Source of the DNA: Methylorubrum salsuginis
GTDB taxonomy: Bacteria > Pseudomonadota > Alphaproteobacteria > Rhizobiales > Beijerinckiaceae
Length of the DNA stretch: 64,000 bases
Reading direction: 5' to 3'
Assembly (NCBI RefSeq): GCF_900114375.1
Contig: NZ_FOSV01000010.1
Span: 1 to 64,000, forward strand
Part shown: positions 16,424 through 25,415 of the stretch, one piece after another
Layout of the letters: each line of letters opens with the position of its first letter
How positions within the stretch are numbered: the stretch's first letter is position 1
The notes under the pieces: generated by a model
Told to the model about the DNA's origin: nothing
Seen by the model: only the letters and a program-made list of their open reading frames with translations
The model's database searches: none
Program-made: the position numbers and the translations under genes

Positions 16424-17097
16424 CGCGCCAGATCCGCGAGGTCGCGCGCCGCGAAGGTGACCGCCACGGCGGGCCCCGTCTCGCCGCCCGCGGGGCCGTT
16501 CTCCGAAGGGCGCGCGACGTGGGCGGTGGAGAGCCCCTCCCCGGCCGCCGCGGCGAGGTCGTCCGAGTGGGCGGCGACCATCAGGGTTTCGTCCGCGCAA
16601 AAGCCCAGGGCGGCGACCGCGTCGCGGTAGAGGGCGGGTTTGGGCTTGTAGTCGCGGGAGAACTCGGCGCCGAGCACCGCGTCGAAGACGAGGCCGTTGC
16701 GGCGGGCGAGCGCGACGATCAGCCGGACATGCCCGTTCGAAAGCGGCGCCAACACGAACGCTTTCCGCAAGTCGGCCATCGCGGCCGGCACCTCGGGCCA
16801 CGCATCGAGGCGGTGCCATGCGAGGACCAGTTCGCGCTTCACCGCGGTGCCGGCATCGGCACGGCCGAGATCCGCCAACAGGCCGTCCAGGCTCTCGGCC
16901 TGAAGCGTGTCGAGATCGACGAAGGGGCGCTTGCCCGAGCGCACCGCCTCCATCGACGGCTGGTAGCGCGCCCGCCACGCATCGGCGAAGGCGCCGCCGT
17001 CGAGGCCGGGGATCAGGCGCTCGGCCTCGCGGGCGACGCCCGAGCGCCAATCGACCAGCGTTCCGAACGTGTCGAAGACGAGCGCCCGGATCGCCAC
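16408..17097 (-). CDS. haloacid dehalogenase type II
   Basis: A 229-residue L-2-haloacid dehalogenase-like HAD enzyme. The nucleophile motif is FDTFGTLVDWRSG (Asp9). Motif II is LAPLSNGHVRL, the lysine motif is SRDYKPKPALY, and motif IV is MVAAHSDDLAAA. The Arg after the cap (DAWRARYQPSM) matches type II enzymes, which hydrolyse 2-haloacids with inversion. The GTG start at 17097 gives the canonical N-terminus. The gene converges on the LysR regulator and is followed upstream by repeat copy B. Confidence 0.88.
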   Translation of the reverse strand: MAIRALVFDTFGTLVDWRSGVAREAERLIPGLDGGAFADAWRARYQPSMEAVRSGKRPFVDLDTLQAESLDGLLADLGRADAGTAVKRELVLAWHRLDAWPEVPAAMADLRKAFVLAPLSNGHVRLIVALARRNGLVFDAVLGAEFSRDYKPKPALYRDAVAALGFCADETLMVAAHSDDLAAAAGEGLSTAHVARPSENGPAGGETGPAVAVTFAARDLADLARQLGA

Positions 17098-17110
17098 GGG
17101 CCTATACCGA

Positions 17111-17215
17111 GCGGCACCGAACAGGACCGACGGTCCTGTTCAGTGCGTCCGGCGGACGCCCGCCGCCCCGCCGTCGCGGGGGCCATCGGTGATGAGTCAC
17201 AATCATCGCCGATCG
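17111..17215. repeat. composite hairpin repeat, copy B
   Basis: Same order as copy A. Hairpin one has complementary arms ACAGGACCG/CGGTCCTGT. The core has GCGTCCGGCGGACGCCCG, then CCGCCCCGCC and GTCGCGGGGGCC. The last hairpin pairs CGGTGATGA with ATCATCGCCG. It fills the space between trpS (stop 17219) and the dehalogenase start (17097), both leftward, and may attenuate read-through. Confidence 0.75.
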
Positions 17216-17218
17216 AAA

Positions 17219-18280
17219 TTACACGGCCCGCAAAGCCGGCCCGCGCCGGACGAACCCGACGATGTCCTTGACGGCGTCCAGCGTCGGCGCGGCGATGGCC
17301 TCGGCGCGCGCGGCACCGTCGGCCAGCACCGCATCGATATGGGCCGGGTCGGCCACGAGCCGCTTCATCTCGGCGTTGATCGGCGCCAGGGTCTCGACCG
17401 CGAGGTCCACCAGCGCCGGCTTGAAGCTCGAGAACTGCGCGCCGCCGAAATCCTTCAGCACGTCCTCGCGGGTGATGCCGCGGAGCGCGGCGAAGATGCC
17501 CACGAGATTGTCGGCCTCGGGCCGGCCCTTCAGGCCCTCGACCTCGGACGGCAGCGCCTCCGGGTCGGTCTTGGCCTTGCGCACCTTCTGGGCGATGGCG
17601 TCGGCGTCGTCGGTGAGCGCGATGCGCGAATATTCGGACGGGTCCGACTTCGACATCTTCTTCGTGCCGTCGCGCAACGACATGACGCGGGCGGCCGGGC
17701 CGCCGATCAGCGGCTCGGTGATCGGGAAGAACTGCTCGCCGTGGCCGTGCGCCTGAATCGAGCTCCCGAAATCGTTGTTGAACTTCTGGGCGATGTCGCG
17801 GGTCAGTTCGAGATGCTGCTTCTGGTCCTCGCCGACGGGGACATGCGTTGCCCGGTAGGCCAGGATGTCGGCGGCCATCAGCACCGGATAGTCGTAGAGG
17901 CCGATCGAGGCGTTCTCGCGGTCCTTGCCGGCCTTGTCCTTGAACTGCGTCATGCGGTTGAGCCAGCCCAGCCGGGCGACGCAGTTGAAGATCCAGGCCA
18001 GTTCCGCGTGCTGCGGCACCTGGGACTGGTTGAAGACGATGGAGCGCTTCGGATCGATGCCGGCGGCCAGGAACGCGGCGGTGACCTCGCGGATCTGTCC
18101 GCGCAAGGCCTGCGGGTCCTGCCAGAGGGTGATCGCGTGCAGATCGACCACGCAGTAGAGGCACTGCGCGTTCCGCTCCTGCATCTCGACGAAGCGCTTG
18201 ATGGCGCCGAGATAATTGCCGAGGTGGAGGTTTCCGGTCGGCTGGACGCCGGAGAAGACGAGTTCGTTGAACGCGGCCAT
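17219..18280 (-). CDS. trpS: tryptophanyl-tRNA synthetase
   Basis: A class I aminoacyl-tRNA synthetase that charges tRNA-Trp in the cytoplasm. It is 353 residues, normal for the family. The HIGH-equivalent is [17 protein letters not shown] (residues about 10-26) and the KMSKS loop is [10 protein letters not shown] (about 207-216). [19 protein letters not shown] is the conserved adenylate-side motif. The ATG at 18280 ([11 protein letters not shown]) is the only start consistent with family length; upstream sequence is intergenic repeat. Confidence 0.97.
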   Translation of the reverse strand: MAAFNELVFSGVQPTGNLHLGNYLGAIKRFVEMQERNAQCLYCVVDLHAITLWQDPQALRGQIREVTAAFLAAGIDPKRSIVFNQSQVPQHAELAWIFNCVARLGWLNRMTQFKDKAGKDRENASIGLYDYPVLMAADILAYRATHVPVGEDQKQHLELTRDIAQKFNNDFGSSIQAHGHGEQFFPITEPLIGGPAARVMSLRDGTKKMSKSDPSEYSRIALTDDADAIAQKVRKAKTDPEALPSEVEGLKGRPEADNLVGIFAALRGITREDVLKDFGGAQFSSFKPALVDLAVETLAPINAEMKRLVADPAHIDAVLADGAARAEAIAAPTLDAVKDIVGFVRRGPALRAV

Positions 18281-18389
18281 CGGCTCGGGTCCCAGGTGCA
18301 GGCCGGGCCGAGGCGATCTCGCATCCCGTTCGAAGGGGCGTTCTCTGGCCCGGCGCTGCCGCCGGGTCAAGGCGAGGGGGCGCGCGTTC

Positions 18390-18505
18390 CCCTCCCCTTG
18401 CGGGGAAGGGTTAGGGGTGGGGGGCGGGCAGAAGGCACCCTTACGGTTCCGCCTGAACCACCCCCACCTCCCTCTCCTCCCCGCAAGGGGGAGAAAAGTG
18501 CCCTT
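18390..18505. repeat. large imperfect inverted repeat with CCCCGCAAGGGG arms
   Basis: The left arm (CCCCTTGCGGGGAAGGG then TTAGGGGTGGGGGG) and the right arm (CACCCCCACCTCCCTCTCC then TCCCCGCAAGGGGGAG) can fold back on each other over about 110 nt. Each end is also a small hairpin around TTGCGGGG/CCCCGCAA. Elements of this style are frequent intergenic repeats in alphaproteobacteria. It lies between phoH (stop 18508) and trpS (start 18280). Confidence 0.75.
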
Positions 18506-18507
18506 CC

Positions 18508-19224
18508 TTACAGGCTCGCCTCCTCGAACGCCCGCACCCACTCGGCGCAGATGCCGGAGCGGACGATGTCGTCGAGGGTGAATTCCACGATCGGAATGTT
18601 CATCATCCGGCTCTTTGCCAGATGGATCACGGTGCGAAGCCCCGAGGTCTCGCGCAGGTCGGTCTGCGAGACGTCACCGTTGATGATGACCTGGCAATCG
18701 TCGCCGATGCGGGTCAGGAACATCTTGATCTCGGCGGTGGTGGTGTTCTGGGCTTCGTCAAGGATCACAAGGCAGTTCTTGAAGGTGCGCCCGCGCATCA
18801 CCTCGAAGGGGACCACCTCGATGTCGCCGGCCTTGACCGCGACGTCGAAGGCGCCGGGACCCATGCGCTCCTTCATGGTCTCGGTCAGCGGCGCGACCCA
18901 GGGGGCGATCTTCTCTTCCAGCGTACCGGGGAAGAAGCCGAGCGAGCGGCCGGAGGGAACGTTGGGGCGGGTGATGACGACCTTGGCGATCCGGCGCTGG
19001 CGGAGCTGGTCGGCGGCGCGGGTGCCGGCGATGAAGGTCTTGCCGGTGCCGGCGGGGCCCAGGACGATGACCTGGGGCGAGGTCGCGAGAGCGTCGAGGT
19101 ATTGGCCCTGTTTGTCCGTCAGGGGTTGGATCGGGGCGGGATTGCGTTCCTCGTCGAACCGGGTCCGATGCATCCGGATCGGTCGGTCCTCAACCAGTTC
19201 AAGCCGTGCGCGTCGTCTCTTCAT
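18508..19224 (-). CDS. phoH: PhoH-family ATPase
   Basis: A 238-residue cytosolic ATPase of the PhoH/PhoL family. Walker A is [12 protein letters not shown] (residues about 52-63), and Walker B is [11 protein letters not shown]. It is followed by the helicase-like residues [10 protein letters not shown] and the [13 protein letters not shown] motif. The family is linked to RNA metabolism and, in some bacteria, to phosphate or stress responses. The ATG at 19224 is used. It has no YbeY or CBS partner beside it, unlike the PhoL operon of many alphaproteobacteria, so it is the stand-alone type. Confidence 0.9.
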   Translation of the reverse strand: MKRRRARLELVEDRPIRMHRTRFDEERNPAPIQPLTDKQGQYLDALATSPQVIVLGPAGTGKTFIAGTRAADQLRQRRIAKVVITRPNVPSGRSLGFFPGTLEEKIAPWVAPLTETMKERMGPGAFDVAVKAGDIEVVPFEVMRGRTFKNCLVILDEAQNTTTAEIKMFLTRIGDDCQVIINGDVSQTDLRETSGLRTVIHLAKSRMMNIPIVEFTLDDIVRSGICAEWVRAFEEASL

Positions 19225-19227
19225 GGA

Positions 19228-19420
19228 TCAACACTCCACCTGACTCGTGCGTGACTTCAGCAGCCTCGATGTCTCAACCGGCCTCGACTGTCCTAAAACC
19301 CCCTGAAGATTGTACAGCATCGCGGCCAGGGCCGCCCCTGCGATTGCAAGAGCAAAGCCAACCCTGCCGAGTCGGTTCCACGCCCGCGATGAATCGTTGT
19401 GGATGCGTCTTGGAGGTCAC
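19228..19420 (-). pseudogene. possible frameshifted small membrane protein
   Basis: A GTG at 19420 has a strong GGGAGGAG ribosome binding site and opens MTSKTHPQRFIAG. That frame then turns into low-quality sequence. The next frame carries a clear hydrophobic segment (RVGFALAIAGAALAAMLYNL) and ends SRTSQVEC just before phoH. Shifting frame once in between would give one small single-pass membrane protein of about 63 residues. Either the gene is frameshifted or this is coincidence. Confidence 0.3.
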
Positions 19421-19604
19421 GCCGCTCCTCCCGCGAAGCTTTTCAGCCGCGGGCGACGATGGCGTGACGGGTGGGCGAAGAAGCGATGACGCGGCCCTTT
19501 TCGGACCGGAGCCGGCGGATCGGGACGATCCAGGCATCGTCATCGCGGGCGTCGCCCTCCTCGGGCGAGCGGCACGCCAGGGGCAAAGCCACTGGCCGGA
19601 GGCT

Positions 19605-21953
19605 TCATCCGGGCTGGAGGAAACTCTCGAGAACCATCTTCCGACCGGCCTTGTCGAAGTCAACGGTGAGCTTGTTGCCGTCGATGCCGGCGACCGTGCC
19701 GGGGCCGAACTTGGTGTGGAAGACCCGCGCCCCGTTGGTGAAGGCCGAGACGGTGGCGGTGGATTTGGCCACCAACTCACCTTCGATCTGCCGCGGGCCG
19801 CCGGAGCGCCCGCCGCCGCGATTCCCGCTTCCCAGATTTCCCGAAAAGTTGCCGGAGGTGTTGGCCTGCGCCCGTTGCCAGCCGGGCGTGGCGTAGGAGG
19901 AGCCGAACGGGGCCGGGTTGCGGTCGAACCGCGAGGCGCCGGCCGAGAAGTGGGCGGGCGCCTCGATCACGTCGACGGCCTGGGGCGGCAATTCGTCGAT
20001 GAAGCGCGAGGGGATGGTCGAGGACCAGAGCCCGTGGATGCGCCGGTTGACCGCGAACGATAGCTTCGCGCGCTTGCGGGCCCGCGTCAGGCCGACATGG
20101 GCGAGCCGCCGCTCCTCCTCCAAGCCGGCGCGCCCGCTCTCGTCGATGGCACGCTGGTTGGGAAACAGGCCGTCCTCCCAGCCGGGCAGGAACACGGTGT
20201 CGAATTCCAGACCCTTGGCGGCGTGCAAAGTCATCAGCGAGACGCGATCTGCTCCCTCGGCCTCGGAGGCTTCCATTACCAGCGAGACGTGTTCGAGGAA
20301 GCCCGCCATGTCCGGGAATTCCTCCATGGAGCGGACGAATTCCTTGAGGTTTTCCAGCCGCCCGGCGGCGTCGGCCGAGCGGTCCTTCTGCCACATCTCG
20401 GTGTAGCCGGACTCTTCCAGGATGGTCTGCGCCACCTCCGGATGGGGCTTCGACTCGATCAGCCGGGCCCATCGCGAAAAGCTCTCGACGAGACCCCGCA
20501 GCATCGAGCGGGCGCGGGGCTTCAACTCGTCGGTCTCGATCAGCCGTCCCGCCGCCGCGAGCAGGGGAATCCGGTCGGCGCGGGCGAAAGCGTGGAGGGT
20601 CTGGAGCGTCGCGTCGCCGAGGCCCCGCTTCGGGGTGTTGAAGATGCGCTCGAAGGCGAGGTCGTCGGCCCCGTTCATGGTGACGCGCAGATAGGCCAGC
20701 GCGTCGCGAATCTCGGCCCGCTCGTAGAAGCGCGGGCCGCCGATCACCCGGTAGGGCAGGCCCACCTGCACGAAGCGGTCCTCGATCTCGCGCATCTGCG
20801 CCGAGATGCGCACCAGCACCGCGATCTCGGAAAGCGGGTGCTGCCTGCGCTGGAGCGACTCGATCGCCTCGGCGATCTGGCGTGCCTCTTCCTCCGAATC
20901 CCAGGCGCCGGAGACGGTGACGGGTTCGCCCGCCTCGTCCTCGGTGCGAAGCGTCTTGCCGAGCCGCCCCTCGTTCTTGGCGATCAGCCCGGAGGCGGCG
21001 GCCAGGATGTGGCCGGTCGAGCGGTAGTTGCGCTCCAAGCGGACCACGGTGGCGCCGGGAAAGTCGTGCTCGAAGCGCAGGATGTTGTCGACCTCGGCGC
21101 CGCGCCAGCCATAGATCGACTGGTCGTCGTCGCCGACGCAGGCGACGTTTTTTCGAAGTTGCGCGAGCAACCTCAGCCAGAGGTATTGCGCGACGTTGGT
21201 GTCCTGATACTCATCGACCAAAATGTATTTGAATCGATCTTGGTAGTTGCGGAGAATGTCCGGATTCTCGCGCCACAGCTTGAGGCAGAGCAACAAGAGG
21301 TCGCCGAAATCGACGGCGTTCAGCGTCGCGAGCCGGGCCTGATAGGCGGTGTAGAGCGCGCCGCCCTTGCCGAAGGCGAAGGCCTGCGCCTCGCCCGGCG
21401 GCACCTGCTCGGGCGAAAGGCCGCGGTTCTTCCACCCGTCGATGGTGTGGGCGAGCGCGCGAGCCGGCCAGCGCTTCTCGTCGATGTTCTGGTCGGCGAT
21501 GACCTGCTTCATCAGCCGGATCTGGTCGTCGGTGCCCAGGATCGTGAAGTCGGATTTCAGCCCGACCAGCTCGGCATGGCGTCGCAGGATCTTGGTGCCG
21601 ATGGCGTGGAAGGTGCCGAGCCACGGCATCCCCTCGCCGGCCGGCCCGATCAACGCACCGATGCGGTGCTTCATCTCGCGGGCGGCCTTGTTGGTGAAGG
21701 TCACCGACAGGATGTCGTAGGGCCGCGCCTTGCCCGTCGCGATCAGGTGGGCGATGCGGGTCGTCAGCACGCGGGTCTTGCCGGTGCCCGCGCCCGCCAG
21801 CACGAGAACGGGACCTTCGGTGGCCTCCACGGCGCGGCGCTGCTCCGGGTTGAGGCCCGACAGGTAGGACGCGCTCTCGGGCCGCAGGGCCGCCATCGCG
21901 CGGGCGGCGATCGAAGCGGGCGCGCTCGGCCCGGTGTCACGGTCTTCCATCAT
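19605..21953 (-). CDS. uvrD: UvrD/PcrA-type superfamily 1 DNA helicase
   Basis: A 3'-5' DNA helicase for excision repair and removal of blocked complexes. It has LNPEQRRAVEATEGPVLVLA and Walker A AGAGTGKTRVLTTRIAHL (residues about 53-70). Motif II is ILVDEYQDTN, motif III VGDDDQSIYGWRGAE, motif IV LERNYRS, and motifs V/VI are VSLMTLHAAKGLEFDTVFL and HVGLTRARKRA. The C-terminus has a Gly/Ser/Arg-rich linker and a Tudor-like tail (VFHTKFGPGTVAGIDGNKL), as in PcrA/UvrD. I start at ATG 21953 (MMEDRDTG), giving 782 residues; a longer frame upstream is not protein-like. Confidence 0.95.
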   Translation of the reverse strand: MMEDRDTGPSAPASIAARAMAALRPESASYLSGLNPEQRRAVEATEGPVLVLAGAGTGKTRVLTTRIAHLIATGKARPYDILSVTFTNKAAREMKHRIGALIGPAGEGMPWLGTFHAIGTKILRRHAELVGLKSDFTILGTDDQIRLMKQVIADQNIDEKRWPARALAHTIDGWKNRGLSPEQVPPGEAQAFAFGKGGALYTAYQARLATLNAVDFGDLLLLCLKLWRENPDILRNYQDRFKYILVDEYQDTNVAQYLWLRLLAQLRKNVACVGDDDQSIYGWRGAEVDNILRFEHDFPGATVVRLERNYRSTGHILAAASGLIAKNEGRLGKTLRTEDEAGEPVTVSGAWDSEEEARQIAEAIESLQRRQHPLSEIAVLVRISAQMREIEDRFVQVGLPYRVIGGPRFYERAEIRDALAYLRVTMNGADDLAFERIFNTPKRGLGDATLQTLHAFARADRIPLLAAAGRLIETDELKPRARSMLRGLVESFSRWARLIESKPHPEVAQTILEESGYTEMWQKDRSADAAGRLENLKEFVRSMEEFPDMAGFLEHVSLVMEASEAEGADRVSLMTLHAAKGLEFDTVFLPGWEDGLFPNQRAIDESGRAGLEEERRLAHVGLTRARKRAKLSFAVNRRIHGLWSSTIPSRFIDELPPQAVDVIEAPAHFSAGASRFDRNPAPFGSSYATPGWQRAQANTSGNFSGNLGSGNRGGGRSGGPRQIEGELVAKSTATVSAFTNGARVFHTKFGPGTVAGIDGNKLTVDFDKAGRKMVLESFLQPG

Positions 21954-22072
21954 GCCCGCATCCCTGGACCAAAAGGCGAACGCCGTCGAGACCCGCCCCG
22001 GAACCGGCCCCCGCCCTCGGGCGTCACTCCCTCGAGACACCCCCCTCACCTCCTCAAAGGAACAGCGAGGCC

Positions 22073-22330
22073 ATGAGCGCCCGGCACCTTTCGACAATCA
22101 GCGTTGCCGTTTTCACGTTGCTCGCCGGCTTCACGGCGGCCGAAGCCCAGGTCCTCGGACAGGGCGGCAACAGCGGCACCAGCCGCATGAACCAGAATTT
22201 CGAGGTTCAGAACCAGAACCGCAACTTCCAGCAGCGCCAGACGCTAGAGAACAGCGCGATCCGCAACCAGATCCAGCGCGCCCCGCTCAACCAGCCGCCG
22301 CCGAGCGGCCCCGGCTACATCCGGCGCTGA
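22073..22330 (+). CDS. small periplasmic Asn/Gln-rich protein
   Basis: An 85-residue exported protein with a signal peptide (TISVAVFTLLAGFTAAEAQ). The mature part is rich in Asn, Gln and Arg (MNQNFEVQNQNRNFQQRQ) and probably disordered, and it ends PSGPGYIRR. AAAGGAAC precedes the ATG. It lies between uvrD (divergent) and glnE (same strand, 90 nt). Function unknown. Confidence 0.75.
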   Translation: MSARHLSTISVAVFTLLAGFTAAEAQVLGQGGNSGTSRMNQNFEVQNQNRNFQQRQTLENSAIRNQIQRAPLNQPPPSGPGYIRR

Positions 22331-22419
22331 GGCACGACGCGCCCCTTGAAGGCGCCCCGATTGCGCGTTTCAGTGGCAGCGCCGCGGTACGGGCGGCGCT
22401 GCGAACGCTGCGGACCGGC

Positions 22420-25368
22420 ATGAACAGGCGAACGAACGGGCAGGATGCTCAAGCAGGCGGCAGCGACGGGCCGCTGGCCGAACGCCTCGGCCCGCCCCCG
22501 CCGCTGTCGGACGGGCCCCGCGCGGAAGAGCGCTTCGCCGAGATCGCTGATGCCCTTCCGACCGCCTTGCGCGAGGGGCCAGCCCGCAGCCTGCTCCTGG
22601 CGCTCGCCGACCACTCGCCCTTCCTCTGGTCGCTCGCCGCCCGAGAGCCCGATCGGCTCGCGCGCCTGCTCGGCGAATCGCCCGAAGCGTCGGATGCACG
22701 CATCCTCGCCGACCAGCGCGCGGCCGGACGCACCGCCCCCGATCTCGATGCTCTCGGCAAGACGCTGCGCCGGAATCGGGCCGAGCACGCGCTTCTCGTG
22801 GCGCTCGCCGATATCGGCGGCGTCTGGCCGCTGGAGCGGGTGACGGCGGCGCTCTCCGATTTCGCCGACGCCTCCGTCTGCGCGGCCTTCGACGCGATGC
22901 TGCTTCAGGCCGCGGCTGCCGGCCGCTTCCTCCCGCCCGACCGTGAGAATCCGCAAGCCGGCTCCGGTCTCGTGGTGCTGGGGCTGGGCAAGCTCGGCGG
23001 GCGCGAGCTGAACTATTCGAGCGACATCGACCTGATCGTCTTCTTCGATCCCGAGGCCGCCCCCCTCAAGGAGGGCCTGGAGCCGACGCCGTTCTTCACC
23101 CGCCTCGCTCAAGGGGCGGCAAAGCTGCTGCAGGAGCGCACCCGCGACGGCTATGTCCACCGGGTCGATTACCGCCTGCGGCCCGATCCCGGCTCGACGC
23201 CCACCGCGCTCAGCCTCGCCTCGGCCTACGTCTATTACGAGACGACCGGGCAGAACTGGGAGCGCGCCGCCTTCATCAAGGCCCGGCCCATCGCCGGAGA
23301 CATCCCGGCCGGGGAGCGATTCCTGGCCGAGCTCACGCCCTTCGTCTGGCGCAAGTATTTCGATTTCGCGGCCATCGCCGACGTCCACGCGATGAAGCGC
23401 CAGATCCACGCCGTGCGCGGCCACGAGGCGCTCGCCGTCGCCGGCCACGACATCAAGCTCGGCCGCGGCGGCATCCGCGAGATCGAGTTCTTCGTCCAAA
23501 CCCAGCAACTCGTCTTCGGCGGACGCCGCCCCACCCTGCGCGGGCGCTCGACCGTGCCGATGCTGGGTCGCCTCCACGAGGACGGCTGGATCTCTGGGCA
23601 AGCCCGCGACGAGCTGGCGCAAGCTTACGCTTTCCTGCGCACCATCGAGCACCGCCTGCAGATGGTGCGCGACGAGCAGACCCAGCGCCTGCCGACCGAT
23701 GGGGCCGAGCTCGACGCCTTCGCCCGTTTCGCCGGTTTTTCCGACCGGCCGGCCTTCGAGGCGGCCCTGCTCCACCACGCCCGGCGGGTGCAGGCGCATT
23801 ATGCCCTGCTGTTCGAGGCCGGCCCCGATCTCTCCTCGGAGGTCGGCGATCTCGTCTTCAGCGGCGCCGCCGACGATCCGGCGACGCTGGCGACCCTGCG
23901 CAGCCTCGGCTTCCGCGAGCCGGAGACCGTGGCCGAGACCGTGCGCGGCTGGCATTTCGGCCGCCGCGCCGCCGTGCGCTCGCCGCGCGCCCGCGAGGTG
24001 CTGACCGAACTCGTGCCCGCGCTCCTCAAGGCGCTCGCCGGCACGCCCGACCCGGACGCGGCTTTGGCCAACCTCGATCGCGCCTTCGGCCGGATGCCGG
24101 CGGCGGTCGAACTGCTCACCATCCTGCGCGAGCACGAGCGCCTGCGCCTGCTCTTCGCCGACCTGCTGGGGAGCGCGCCGCGGCTCGCCGGCACCGTCGC
24201 CTTCAGCCCGCACGTGCTCGACGCGGTGATCGACCCGGATTTCGGCGATCCGGTCATCGATCCCGCGGGGATCGCCGCCCATTACCGCGCCTCGCTCGGC
24301 CAGCCTGCCGAGCACGAAATCTTTCTGGACCGCAGCCGCGATGCGGCCCGCCAACTGCGTTTCGTCGCGGGCGCGCGGCTCCTGTCCGGCATCCTCACGC
24401 CCAAGGGCGCAGGCGAAGCCTTTTCCGCCATCGCCGACGCAGCGGTGACGACCGCGCTCGAGGCCGTCAGCCAAAAATTCTTTGCCGAACACGGGGCGGT
24501 GCCGGGGGGACGCCTCGTCGTCATCGGCTTCGGCCGCCTCGGCAGCCGCCAGCTCACGGCGGAATCCGATCTCGACCTCGTCGTGCTCTACGATTTCGAC
24601 CCGGAGGACCGCACCAGCGCCGGCCCGAAGCGGCTCGACGCGGCGGTGGCCTATAACCGGCTGACCCAGCGCCTCGTCGCCGCGCTCACGGCGCCGACCC
24701 GGCGGGGCCTGCTCTACGAGGTGGACTTGCGCCTGCGCCCCGGCGGCGGCCAGGGCGCGACCGCGACGCAGTTCCGCAGCTTCCGAAGCTACCAGAGCGA
24801 GGAAGCCGAGTTGTGGGAGCACATGGCGCTGACCCGCGCGCGCGTCATCGCGGGCGATGCGAGCCTCGCGGAGGAGGTCTCGGGCGTGATCGAAGTGGCC
24901 CTGCGCCGACCCCGCGAGGCCAAGGCCGTCTACGCCGCCGTGCGCGACATGCGCGCCACCGTCGAGCGCGAGAAGGGCGATCACGGCCCCCTCGACCTCA
25001 AGCTCGCCCCCGGCGGCCTGCTCGATCTCGATTTCCTGGGTCAGGCCCTCGTGCTGGCCCATGCCCACGAGCATCCCGATCTCGTCGGCCTCGACGCCCC
25101 GGCCCTGTTCGCCCGCGCGGCGGAAGTCCGCCTCCTCGACGGCGACGAGGCGGAGCGGCTGGCGCAAGCCTACCGCCTCCTCGACGACGTGCATCAGTGG
25201 CAGCGCCTGATGGTCGAGGGCGACCCGACCGAGGCCTCGGCCGTCGCGATGGCGCGCCTCGCCCGCGCGGCCAACCTCCCCGACGCCAAGGCGCTCGCCG
25301 CGCAGCTGGAGGCCGAGCGCCGCGCGGTGCGGGCGATCTTCGACCGGCGGCTCGGTCAGGCGGGGTAA
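22420..25368 (+). CDS. glnE: bifunctional glutamine synthetase adenylyltransferase/deadenylase
   Basis: GlnE adenylylates and deadenylylates glutamine synthetase in answer to glutamine and the PII state. Both nucleotidyltransferase halves are present: GLGKLGGRELNYSSDIDLIV (about residue 187) for the N-terminal deadenylase and GFGRLGSRQLTAESDLDLVV (about 701) for the C-terminal adenylylase. GRGGIREIEFFVQTQQL and GPLDLKLAPGGLLDLDFL are the conserved strings after each domain. The first half here is intact. The ATG at 22420 (MNRRTNGQDA) gives 982 residues, a normal length. A longer 5' reading overlaps the small periplasmic gene and is not used. Confidence 0.96.
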   Translation: MNRRTNGQDAQAGGSDGPLAERLGPPPPLSDGPRAEERFAEIADALPTALREGPARSLLLALADHSPFLWSLAAREPDRLARLLGESPEASDARILADQRAAGRTAPDLDALGKTLRRNRAEHALLVALADIGGVWPLERVTAALSDFADASVCAAFDAMLLQAAAAGRFLPPDRENPQAGSGLVVLGLGKLGGRELNYSSDIDLIVFFDPEAAPLKEGLEPTPFFTRLAQGAAKLLQERTRDGYVHRVDYRLRPDPGSTPTALSLASAYVYYETTGQNWERAAFIKARPIAGDIPAGERFLAELTPFVWRKYFDFAAIADVHAMKRQIHAVRGHEALAVAGHDIKLGRGGIREIEFFVQTQQLVFGGRRPTLRGRSTVPMLGRLHEDGWISGQARDELAQAYAFLRTIEHRLQMVRDEQTQRLPTDGAELDAFARFAGFSDRPAFEAALLHHARRVQAHYALLFEAGPDLSSEVGDLVFSGAADDPATLATLRSLGFREPETVAETVRGWHFGRRAAVRSPRAREVLTELVPALLKALAGTPDPDAALANLDRAFGRMPAAVELLTILREHERLRLLFADLLGSAPRLAGTVAFSPHVLDAVIDPDFGDPVIDPAGIAAHYRASLGQPAEHEIFLDRSRDAARQLRFVAGARLLSGILTPKGAGEAFSAIADAAVTTALEAVSQKFFAEHGAVPGGRLVVIGFGRLGSRQLTAESDLDLVVLYDFDPEDRTSAGPKRLDAAVAYNRLTQRLVAALTAPTRRGLLYEVDLRLRPGGGQGATATQFRSFRSYQSEEAELWEHMALTRARVIAGDASLAEEVSGVIEVALRRPREAKAVYAAVRDMRATVEREKGDHGPLDLKLAPGGLLDLDFLGQALVLAHAHEHPDLVGLDAPALFARAAEVRLLDGDEAERLAQAYRLLDDVHQWQRLMVEGDPTEASAVAMARLARAANLPDAKALAAQLEAERRAVRAIFDRRLGQAG

Positions 25369-25415
25369 AGGATGTCGCCTTGCCGGCACCCCACCCCACC
25401 TCCTAATCTCCCCCG

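Noticed and set aside
22315..25389. A minus-strand open frame spanning glnE
   Set aside because: It is the antisense of glnE, with no start context and an unnatural composition. GlnE has both catalytic halves intact on the other strand.
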